From Thalassolituus sp. (GTDB lineage: Bacteria; Pseudomonadota; Gammaproteobacteria; Pseudomonadales; Oceanobacteraceae): a stretch of DNA of 7,503 nucleotides. The translations under genes were made by a program, and so were the position numbers. Location: the NCBI GenBank assembly GCA_029212275.1, contig JARGOI010000113.1, forward strand, positions 1 to 7,503, in the 5' to 3' direction. How positions within the stretch are numbered: the first letter of the stretch is position 1; each line of letters opens with the position of its first letter. Below are positions 1 through 5,646 of the stretch, one piece after another. The notes under the pieces were generated by a model, which saw nothing but the letters and a program-made list of their open reading frames with translations, was not told where the DNA came from and searched no databases.

Positions 1-2
1 AA

Positions 3-2111
3 CGTGAAGTGGAAACGCGTCTTAAGAAAGCACTTGAGCTAGACCGTGCACGTGTTCAAGTTGGCCGAATCTCGCGCTTTGGCTTGATGGAAATGTCACG
101 TCAGCGTTTACGCCCGTCTTTGGATGAAACCAGCTCACACGTTTGCCCTCGTTGTAATGGCACCGGTGTTGTTCGTGATACTCAATCGGTTGGTTTATCT
201 ATTTTACGTCTTATCGAAGAAGAAGCGGCAAAAGACAATACTGGCCAAGTACGTGCCATTGTTCCTGTTGTTATCGCGTCTTTCTTGCTTAACGAAAAGC
301 GTGACTTGATTGCTGCGATCGAACAACGCAACAAGTGTCGTGTAGTTGTACTACCTAACCCACACATGGATACACCTAACTTTGAAGTCCAGCGCTTGCG
401 TCCTGACGACAGTCTAATTGACGAAGTCAGCTACGAGCACCGCTTTGATGACGACAAATCTGACAGTTTAGTTGAAGAAATGGCCGTTGAACCGCTTCGC
501 CAACAACAAGCTGCAGTAAGCACTATTTCTCGTGTCGCACCCATTGCTACGCCTGTTAAAGCAGTTGAAGCGAGTACAGGTTTGTGGAGCAAATTAGCGA
601 AAACCGTCAGCGCTTTGTTCGTTGGTGATGACGACAAACCTGCTCCTGCACCAAAACGCGCTGTTACGGTTGAGAAAACTACCACAAACAACCGCAATGA
701 TAGTAATCGTAAGCCTGCTTCTGGGCGTGATCGTAATGATCGTAACGCCAAGTCTGCTGACGGTCGTCGCAACAGTTCACGAAATGACAGCCGTAGCGAT
801 GCTCGAAATGACAGTCGTAATGACAAGTCCACTGCTGAGCGTAAACCTCGTCAAAACTCGGATTCGCGTGCACCTGCAGAAGAGCGCAAGCCACGTGGTC
901 GTAACAACCGAGATGACCGCAACAGCAAAAACAACAGCGCACAAAACGATATTAAATCGCACGATTCCAAGTCGAATGACAGCAAGTCACAAGACAGCAG
1001 TAACGAGAATCCAAATGCCAAACGCGCACCTCGTCGTGATCGTAGCCGTCGTCCAGTTCGCAATGAAAGTAACAGCAAAGTGACAGCGAATGAGACTGTT
1101 TCGACTGAAAAAGACAATGTAAGCGTACCTGCTGAGATTGCTGCTGAAGCACAATCAGCGAAAGTCGAAAATAACAGCGCTGATACTGCCAACAGCCAAA
1201 ACAATCAAAGCGAGCAAGACAACAACCGCAATGATGGCAACAGTCGTCGTCGCAGTCGTCGTCAACGTGCGCCACGCAATGAAATATCGGCAAGCGAAGC
1301 GGTAGCTGCGCAAATGGCCGCCAATGCAGCCAAAGAAGCAGCAGACCACGAAATCAATAAGATAAGTGCTTCTGCAACGATAGAGAATTCTGGGGATCAT
1401 ATTCCATCGCCTACTCCGTCTGAAGTGCCAGTAGAATCGCCAACAGAAGCACCGGCTCCAGTTGAAGTTCCTACCGAAGCACCGCAGCCAGTGCCACAAG
1501 AAGCTCCGGCGCAGACGCCAGAAGAAATTCCAGCGGATACATCTTCTAACTCTGCACCCAAAGCTAGAAAAGGAGCTCGCGATCGTAAGACCAGCTCTAG
1601 ATCAAAAGTGGCACAAGAAACAAAGGCTGAAGCAAGCGAAGAATCGGTAACGACCAGCGCTGAAACGTCTGTATCTCAATCGATAGATTCTAGCCACTCA
1701 GAATCTTCGACCAATGAAGCTCCAACTTCAGAAGTTAAGGCAGAAAGTGCTGTGCAGGAAAGCGTAGCAAAGACCTTAGCTGAACAGAGCGAATCAGTTG
1801 CTGAAGTAGCTCAGGAAGATCTGATTGATCAGGCTAATAAGGTCGTTGCCGATACCGAAGCGCAAGCGGACGTTGTCAGCAAGGCAGCAGACAGTGTGTT
1901 ATCGACTGAAGATCCAGTTAACACTGATTCTGTCGATACTCATACTGAAAAAAATGACGAGCCAGCTGCAAGCAAAAATGATGATCAAGCGAGCACCGAA
2001 ACCTCTGGTCGCCGCCGTCGTCGCAATACGTCAGGTCGTGCACCGAACGATCCGCGTAACATGCAAGGAAATACTGAGAGTGCCTCTAGTGATAGCCAAA
2101 CGCTGAACTAA
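3..2111 (+). CDS. rne: Ribonuclease E, C-terminal two-thirds (5' end outside window)
   Basis: RNase E is the membrane-associated endoribonuclease that starts mRNA decay, processes rRNA and tRNA, and scaffolds the degradosome. The frame is open to the left edge, and the GTG at 9 is an internal Val codon, so the gene is partial (702 codons here). The fragment starts in the catalytic half: SRFGLMEMSRQRLRPSL, then the zinc-link CPRC (nt 144-155) that joins subunits, then the small domain (SILRLIEEEA, ASFLLNEKR). The S1 domain, 5' sensor and catalytic Asp residues lie outside. After about nt 480 the protein is disordered. An amphipathic GLWSKLAKTVSALF (nt 579-620) matches the membrane-targeting helix. 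An Arg/Asn/Asp/Ser-rich tract follows (nt 690-1070), then an RRRSRRQRAPR patch (nt 1245-1277), a Pro/Glu linker (nt 1400-1535), an acidic Ser/Ala/Glu region, and a final RRRRR plus GRAPNDPR (nt 2010-2060). Family assignment is very secure; scaffold sub-assignments are inferred. Confidence 0.96.
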   Translation, partial: REVETRLKKALELDRARVQVGRISRFGLMEMSRQRLRPSLDETSSHVCPRCNGTGVVRDTQSVGLSILRLIEEEAAKDNTGQVRAIVPVVIASFLLNEKRDLIAAIEQRNKCRVVVLPNPHMDTPNFEVQRLRPDDSLIDEVSYEHRFDDDKSDSLVEEMAVEPLRQQQAAVSTISRVAPIATPVKAVEASTGLWSKLAKTVSALFVGDDDKPAPAPKRAVTVEKTTTNNRNDSNRKPASGRDRNDRNAKSADGRRNSSRNDSRSDARNDSRNDKSTAERKPRQNSDSRAPAEERKPRGRNNRDDRNSKNNSAQNDIKSHDSKSNDSKSQDSSNENPNAKRAPRRDRSRRPVRNESNSKVTANETVSTEKDNVSVPAEIAAEAQSAKVENNSADTANSQNNQSEQDNNRNDGNSRRRSRRQRAPRNEISASEAVAAQMAANAAKEAADHEINKISASATIENSGDHIPSPTPSEVPVESPTEAPAPVEVPTEAPQPVPQEAPAQTPEEIPADTSSNSAPKARKGARDRKTSSRSKVAQETKAEASEESVTTSAETSVSQSIDSSHSESSTNEAPTSEVKAESAVQESVAKTLAEQSESVAEVAQEDLIDQANKVVADTEAQADVVSKAADSVLSTEDPVNTDSVDTHTEKNDEPAASKNDDQASTETSGRRRRRNTSGRAPNDPRNMQGNTESASSDSQTLN

Positions 2112-2140
2112 TATCAGTGTGACGCCGTCACGAAAAGCGC

Positions 2141-2185
2141 ATAAAAAAAGCCCGCCGTATCGATAATACGGCGGGCTTTTTTTAT
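2141..2185. terminator. Symmetrical Rho-independent terminator between rne and prpF
   Basis: A perfect inverted repeat has 20-bp arms at 2141-2160 and 2166-2185 around a 5-nt loop (CGATA). The 11-bp GC-rich core (GCCCGCCGTAT) is flanked by seven A's on the left and seven T's on the right, so each strand reads as a hairpin followed by a U-tract. It begins 29 nt after the rne stop and can also stop transcription coming from prpF on the minus strand. It is the only strong terminator in the gap between these convergent genes. Confidence 0.95.
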
Positions 2186-2303
2186 GGCTAATAATTACTA
2201 AGGGAAGTAGTTAGTTTAAATCCACTACTAGCATCTGCAACCAGCGCAAAACTCAAGAATGATTGAGCTGGAAGCAAACTCTCTGGGCTTTACAGATTTT
2301 TAA

Positions 2304-2335
2304 ACACATCTTCGGTAAAACACATCATTAGTAAA
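2304..2335. repeat. Imperfect 16-bp tandem duplication downstream of prpF
   Basis: Two adjacent 16-bp units, 2304-2319 and 2320-2335, share 13 of 16 bases (ACACATCTTCGGTAAA and ACACATCATTAGTAAA). They lie just past the prpF stop in the 161-bp gap between the terminator and prpF. No function is apparent; slipped-strand duplication is the simplest explanation. Confidence 0.55.
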
Positions 2336-2346
2336 ACTTATTTCGT

Positions 2347-3525
2347 CTAGAATGCATCACCGGGGATACGCACCCAGCCTTCCATTAACACACGCGCGCT
2401 GCGCGACATGATGGCTTTTGTCGCAGTCCAGTCGCCATCAACAATGGCAGCTTCTGCGCCCACCTTTAACGTGCCAGATGGATGACCAAAGGTGACGACA
2501 GTGTTATCACCACCACCGGCGGCGTCGTTCACTAACGTGCCGGGAATCACCGCAGCAGTGGCAATCGCGACAGAGGCTGTCCCCATCATCGCATGATGTA
2601 ATTTCCCCATAGACATTGCACGCACACGTAAATCGATAGCATCCGCTGCAACCTCTTTACCACTCGAGGACAGATAAGCCGCAGCAGGCGCTACAAAGGC
2701 AATTTTAGGGGTATGTTGACGCGCCGCTGCTTCCGCGACATCTTTGATTAAACCCATTTTTACAGCGCCATACGCGCGAATGGTTTCTAAACGTTCTAGC
2801 GCCGCGGTGTCATTATTGATGTCATCCTGCAGTTCTGAACCGGTATAGCCTAAATCAGCCGCACGTAAAAAGATGGTTGGAATGCCGGCATTGATCATCG
2901 ACACTTCGAAGTTGCCAATACCTGGGACGTCTAGCGTATCGACCAAATTGCCCGTCGGAAACATCGAGCCTTCGCCGTCGGCTGGATCTAAAAATTCAAT
3001 TTGTACTTCTGCAGCAGGAAAAGTGACACCGTCGAGTTCGAAGTCACCCGTTTCCTGTACTTCGCCATTAGTAATAGGCACATGAGCTATGATGGTCTTA
3101 CTGATATTTTTTTGCCAAATACGTACAGTACATATTCCATTTTGAGGAATTCGATCAGCATCCACCATGCCTTGGCTAATGGCGAAAGCGCCAACAGCAC
3201 CGGTTAAATTGCCACAGTTACCGGACCAATCAACGAAAGGCTTATCGATCGATACCTGACCAAACAAATAATCAACATCATGATCAGCTTGATCACTTTT
3301 GGTCAGAATGACCGTTTTGCTTGTGCTAGAGGTTGCGCCGCCCATACCGTCAGTCTGCTTTCCGTAAGGATCTGGACTGCCAATAACACGCAATAAGATA
3401 TTGTCTCGTGCTTGCCCCGCTACCTGTGCGGCTTCGGGTAAGTCGCTAAGATTGAAAAACACACCTTTACTGGTACCACCGCGCATATAGGCGGCAGGTA
3501 TTTTTATTTGCGGGGTATTACTCAT
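2347..3525 (-). CDS. prpF: 2-methylaconitate cis-trans isomerase PrpF
   Basis: PrpF converts 2-methyl-trans-aconitate, made by the AcnD-type 2-methylcitrate dehydratase, into the cis isomer used by the cytosolic methylcitrate cycle of propionate breakdown. The 392-residue product has the usual family length and the diaminopimelate-epimerase-like two-domain fold. Visible signatures are YMRGGTSKGVFF (residues 13-24), the block IGSPDPYGKQTDGMGG, the DWSGNCGN block and the C-terminal SMGKLHHAMMGT block. Lys70 and Cys104 align, with a constant offset of 3, with the Lys73 and Cys107 active-site pair described for Shewanella oneidensis PrpF. The ATG at 3525 is chosen because an AAAGAG Shine-Dalgarno lies 8 nt upstream and it matches the MSN start of the family; the frame also runs to a TTG at 3552, judged not used. 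No prpB, prpC, acnD or prpR is adjacent. A related isomerase of another tricarboxylate is possible but less likely given the close resemblance. Confidence 0.95.
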   Translation of the reverse strand: MSNTPQIKIPAAYMRGGTSKGVFFNLSDLPEAAQVAGQARDNILLRVIGSPDPYGKQTDGMGGATSSTSKTVILTKSDQADHDVDYLFGQVSIDKPFVDWSGNCGNLTGAVGAFAISQGMVDADRIPQNGICTVRIWQKNISKTIIAHVPITNGEVQETGDFELDGVTFPAAEVQIEFLDPADGEGSMFPTGNLVDTLDVPGIGNFEVSMINAGIPTIFLRAADLGYTGSELQDDINNDTAALERLETIRAYGAVKMGLIKDVAEAAARQHTPKIAFVAPAAAYLSSSGKEVAADAIDLRVRAMSMGKLHHAMMGTASVAIATAAVIPGTLVNDAAGGGDNTVVTFGHPSGTLKVGAEAAIVDGDWTATKAIMSRSARVLMEGWVRIPGDAF

Positions 3526-3533
3526 AAGGGGAT

Positions 3534-3539
3534 CTCTTT
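3534..3539 (-). promoter_or_regulatory. prpF ribosome-binding site, embedded in an inverted-repeat arm
   Basis: Read on the minus strand, AAAGAG sits 8 nt before the ATG at 3525 and decides the start. The whole motif lies in the prpF-proximal arm of the 13-bp inverted repeat 3534-3546/3609-3621, so a transcript starting upstream of 3621 could pair it away. Confidence 0.6.
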
Positions 3540-3621
3540 GATTGGCGAACAAATGTGGGCGGTATAATTACTAAGCGCTAATTATACCGAACAATGGCTG
3601 CCTACGCTGCCAATCAAAGAG
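3534..3621. repeat. Nested inverted repeats in the blc-prpF gap
   Basis: The outer arms are perfect over 13 bp: CTCTTTGATTGGC at 3534-3546 and its complement at 3609-3621. Inside, a second perfect pair of 11-bp arms (CGGTATAATTA at 3560-3570, TAATTATACCG at 3579-3589) surrounds an 8-nt centre. The inner palindrome puts a TATAAT hexamer on each strand (3563-3568 plus; 3581-3586 minus). The minus one is 56 nt before the prpF ATG and could be its -10, though I find no good -35 at 16-18 bp. The element could be an operator around the promoter, a 5'-leader structure that hides the Shine-Dalgarno, or a small non-coding palindromic insertion. No second copy is in the window. Confidence 0.8.
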
Positions 3622-3646
3622 TGTTTTCTGTGAAGATTTTTTTGTC

Positions 3647-4177
3647 TTATTCAGGCTGTGGCGTTAATAAAAGATCACTAGTATCAACCCCTAGCGCTTC
3701 AACTTGACCTAAAATCATGGCGTACGTGTTTTCACTCATCTGTGGCGTACGACTAAGCACGAACAAAGTGTATTCGAATGGATCGGTTACGACGGCGTAT
3801 TGATAATCTATGTCATCCAACACAATGATTAAGTAGTTTGGATAGGGTAAATCAGGTGCGCCTGGAAACACCACTTTCAATTTTGAGTTAGTTTCTTCGT
3901 CCCAAATCGTTGCATTCCCTGTAATTTCACTGACTTCACCGTCCAATGTATTAAGGAAACCGCGGTTGAACACTTCTACCGAGCCGTCTTCCAGTAATGT
4001 GTAATCTGCAGTTACCCCGACCAAACCTTCATTGAACGACACTTCGTTGGCCGAAATCTGATACCAAAGTCCCATATAGCGCGGAATATCGACAAAAGGC
4101 ACTGTCTCGACGATGCGACAACCAGATAACATAATTGCAACCAGTGAGACTGCGGCAACCCTTAAATATTTGATCAT
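3647..4177 (-). CDS. blc: Outer-membrane lipoprotein lipocalin (Blc family)
   Basis: Bacterial lipocalins are small beta-barrel lipoproteins that bind fatty acids or lysophospholipids at the outer membrane and are linked to envelope stress and lipid storage or repair. The 176-residue product starts with a lipoprotein signal peptide: basic MIKYLR, a hydrophobic stretch, and the lipobox LSGC with Cys20 as the acylated residue. Position +2 is Arg, not Asp, which favours outer-membrane sorting. The lipocalin GxW signature follows (YMGLWYQI, Gly36/Trp38), then the VTADYTLLEDGSVEVFNRGF strand pair and the conserved YAVVTDP...FVLSRTP region, ending in an Asp/Ser-Leu helix as in E. coli Blc. The ATG at 4177 has AAGGA about 8 nt upstream. 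It lies 5' of prpF on the same strand with a 121-nt gap, so co-transcription is possible but not shown. Confidence 0.93.
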   Translation of the reverse strand: MIKYLRVAAVSLVAIMLSGCRIVETVPFVDIPRYMGLWYQISANEVSFNEGLVGVTADYTLLEDGSVEVFNRGFLNTLDGEVSEITGNATIWDEETNSKLKVVFPGAPDLPYPNYLIIVLDDIDYQYAVVTDPFEYTLFVLSRTPQMSENTYAMILGQVEALGVDTSDLLLTPQPE

Positions 4178-4201
4178 GAGTTATTCCTTGGAGTTATTTA
4201 A

Positions 4202-4234
4202 TTTGTATTGGAAGTTATACAAAACCAATACAAA
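4202..4234. promoter_or_regulatory. Inverted repeat upstream of blc, possible operator
   Basis: Perfect 10-bp arms, TTTGTATTGG at 4202-4211 and CCAATACAAA at 4225-4234, are separated by 13 nt. On the minus strand the spacer holds TATAAC (4219-4214), a plausible -10 about 37 nt before the blc start; the -35 is poor (TTGTTG at a 15-bp spacing). The geometry, a dyad flanking a -10, resembles a repressor operator. The rest of the 237-bp divergent gap (4178-4414) is AT-rich, and I could not assign a promoter for the plus-strand gene. Confidence 0.4.
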
Positions 4235-4403
4235 CAACAATAGACAATTCGAGACAGAGAACCTACCACCTCACACTTTCGACAAACGATCGTTAAAGAA
4301 ACAAACAGTCTATTGATATCCTATGCTAAAATTTTTGACCAATATTTATTCTCATTGAACATTGAATATCCAATACCTCTTTCTGCTTCTTCAGAACTTT
4401 TAC

Positions 4404-4407
4404 AGGA
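4404..4407 (+). promoter_or_regulatory. Ribosome-binding site deciding the thioesterase start
   Basis: AGGA at 4404-4407 sits 7 nt before the ATG at 4415. The frame is open upstream to a TTG at 4313 without such a site, so this motif supports the shorter protein. Confidence 0.6.
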
Positions 4408-4414
4408 CTTTGCT

Positions 4415-4843
4415 ATGCCAAATATTTGGTTCCAACAGCCCGACATTTCTTTAATGAATACCCAAATGCAAAATACCGCATGTTCGAATTTAGGAATCAT
4501 GATCACAGAAGTTGGCGATGATTATGTCAAAGGCACTATGCCAGCAGACAAACGAACCTTTCAGCCGATTGGTTTGGTTCATGGTGGTGCTAATGTATTG
4601 CTTGCAGAAACACTGGGCAGCATGGCAGCAAATCTTTGTTTAGATAACAGCAAAGAGTACGCCGTTGGCCAAGAGATAAACGCCAATCATTTGCGCGGTG
4701 TGCGCTCAGGCAAAGTCACTGGCATAGCAGCCATTATTCATCGTGGACGTACTTCTCAGGTATGGGAAATTCGTATTTACGACGACAAAGACAAACTCAG
4801 CTGCATTTCGCGACTAACTATGGCGATAATTCCGGCAAATTAG
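4415..4843 (+). CDS. Hotdog-fold acyl-CoA thioesterase, YdiI/MenI-like
   Basis: Members of this PaaI/4-hydroxybenzoyl-CoA thioesterase II group hydrolyse aromatic or acyl-CoA thioesters in the cytosol; E. coli YdiI (MenI) acts on 1,4-dihydroxy-2-naphthoyl-CoA in menaquinone synthesis. The 142-residue product aligns along its whole length with remembered YdiI (136 residues): the MPNIWFQ start, GTMPADKRTFQPIGLVHGG, LLAETLGSMA, EINANHLRGVRSG, and the final SRLTMAII. Gln50, His56 and the catalytic carboxylate Glu65 fall at a constant +2 offset from YdiI Gln48, His54 and Glu63. The ATG at 4415 is preferred by its AGGA site and by homology; the 34 extra residues upstream look non-conserved. No men genes are adjacent, so the physiological substrate is open and the symbol is withheld. 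It diverges from blc; no clear terminator follows it. Confidence 0.9.
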   Translation: MPNIWFQQPDISLMNTQMQNTACSNLGIMITEVGDDYVKGTMPADKRTFQPIGLVHGGANVLLAETLGSMAANLCLDNSKEYAVGQEINANHLRGVRSGKVTGIAAIIHRGRTSQVWEIRIYDDKDKLSCISRLTMAIIPAN

Positions 4844-5035
4844 GTTTCACAATACGAATTTTTAACGGCTTATCTTGCGTTTTACTGTAATGTTTTGTGC
4901 GATATATGTAACCAATACAATTCGAATGTAGCACTTATTTTTACTAAGAAACTGAATTTAAAGAGGTTTTCAAACCATTCGGGAAAAACTGATACTTACA
5001 CAGAACAATACGATTATTACTTATATTAATTTTTT

Positions 5036-5041
5036 TATAGT
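5036..5041 (+). promoter_or_regulatory. Possible -10 element for the HPF-like gene
   Basis: TATAGT matches five of six -10 consensus bases, about 48 nt before the start codon, in a very AT-rich stretch. The hexamer at a 16-bp spacing (TTATTA, 5014-5019) is a weak -35. The rest of the 245-bp gap 4844-5088 shows no gene, strong hairpin or sigma-54 type site that I can recognise. Confidence 0.25.
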
Positions 5042-5060
5042 CTAGATACTCAACCGCAAC

Positions 5061-5082
5061 TTATCCGTTAAGGATAAAGGAG
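5061..5082 (+). promoter_or_regulatory. Leader hairpin abutting the HPF-like Shine-Dalgarno
   Basis: TTATCC (5061-5066) and GGATAA (5072-5077) form a 6-bp stem with a 5-nt loop. Its last base is the first A of the strong AAGGAG Shine-Dalgarno (5077-5082), which lies 6 nt before the ATG at 5089. The hairpin could tune ribosome access or protect the 5' end, but it is short and may be chance. Confidence 0.4.
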
Positions 5083-5088
5083 AGCTAG

Positions 5089-5511
5089 ATGAAAATTAAA
5101 GTACAAGCACGACACATTGCGCTGCCATCTGAGTTAAAAGCCTATGTTAAGCGTCGACTTCAATTCGCGCTAGGTTCACGTGCTGATAGTATTAAACAAG
5201 TTAAAGTCACCCTGTCCGATATCAATGGTCCTAAGGGTGGCGAAGATAAGCGCTGCCAAATGCTTATTAAAATAGACGGTAAAAAAGACATTGTTATTGA
5301 CGACAAGCAAGAGCACATCCACTCTGCTATTGATATTGCCTCGGATCGCGCTAGCAGAGCGATAACACGGCGTATCGAGCGCCTTCAAAACAAAGCCAAG
5401 CGTATGAAAATAGCCTTTAAGAAAATCAGAGCCAAACGAAGCGACAATGATGCATTTCATCACGATGAATACGATTTTGCTGAAGATGGGCTAGATCAAT
5501 ACGGCTATTAA
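5089..5511 (+). CDS. HPF/RaiA-family ribosome hibernation protein with acidic tail
   Basis: Proteins of this family (S30AE, formerly sigma-54 modulation protein) bind the decoding region of the 30S subunit and inactivate or dimerise ribosomes when growth stops. The 140-residue product has the beta-alpha-beta-beta-beta-alpha pattern: MKIKVQARHI, the helix PSELKAYVKRRLQFAL, a strand VKVTLSDINGPKGG, the strand KRCQMLIKID, a strand KDIVIDD, and the helix HSAIDIASDRASRAITRRIERL. The DINGPKGGEDKRC block belongs to a subgroup distinct from E. coli Hpf and YfiA. A basic segment (residues 103-117) follows, then a tail rich in Asp/Glu/His/Tyr (118-140). It lacks the C-terminal dimerisation domain of long HPF. 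AAGGAG 6 nt upstream fixes the start. Unlike E. coli hpf it is not downstream of rpoN within this window. It is probably a single-gene unit ending at the terminator at 5551-5588. Confidence 0.88.
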   Translation: MKIKVQARHIALPSELKAYVKRRLQFALGSRADSIKQVKVTLSDINGPKGGEDKRCQMLIKIDGKKDIVIDDKQEHIHSAIDIASDRASRAITRRIERLQNKAKRMKIAFKKIRAKRSDNDAFHHDEYDFAEDGLDQYGY

Positions 5512-5550
5512 ATAAAGCTATTAAATAGATGATTAAGAAGTATAACGAAC

Positions 5551-5588
5551 AAAAAAGCCCGCTATCCGCATGGATGGCGGGTTTTTTT
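5551..5588 (+). terminator. Rho-independent terminator after the HPF-like gene
   Basis: The stem 5557-5567/5572-5582 has a GCAT loop and a GC-rich core (CCCGC pairing with GGCGGG, with T-G and G-T wobbles). Six A's precede it and seven T's (5582-5588) follow. It starts 39 nt past the stop codon and separates this gene from the oxygenase downstream. Confidence 0.92.
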
Positions 5589-5646
5589 ATGAAATTTGTT
5601 TAAACTAGGCAATGATATTACTAGCCCAAGATTTAAGTATGCCCCG

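Noticed and set aside
431..1499. Several open frames on the minus strand and a second plus frame across the middle of rne
   Set aside because: They overlap the disordered repeat region of rne, are rich in Cys/His/Ser/Leu as expected from antisense of Arg/Asn/Ser codons, and show no start signals or recognisable domains.
2304..2335. 16-bp tandem repeat as part of a CRISPR or larger satellite array
   Set aside because: There are only two imperfect units, directly abutting with no spacer; no further copies are visible.
2873..3207. Plus-strand open frames inside prpF
   Set aside because: They are antisense shadows of a well-supported gene, without ribosome-binding sites or known domains.
3526..3552. 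N-terminal extension of prpF to a TTG at 3552
   Set aside because: The extra nine residues do not match the family, and the ATG at 3525 has a Shine-Dalgarno and the conserved MSN start.
4113..4316. Small plus-strand open frame in the blc-thioesterase gap
   Set aside because: It starts inside the antisense of the blc signal peptide, has no Shine-Dalgarno, and its product looks like translated intergenic sequence.
4313..4414. N-terminal extension of the thioesterase to a TTG at 4313
   Set aside because: The 34 added residues look like translated AT-rich intergenic DNA; AGGA and homology to YdiI favour the ATG at 4415.
5596..5646. Oxygenase start at TTG 5596
   Set aside because: It would begin 8 nt after the terminator T-run with no Shine-Dalgarno; the residues gained show no conservation that I recognise.
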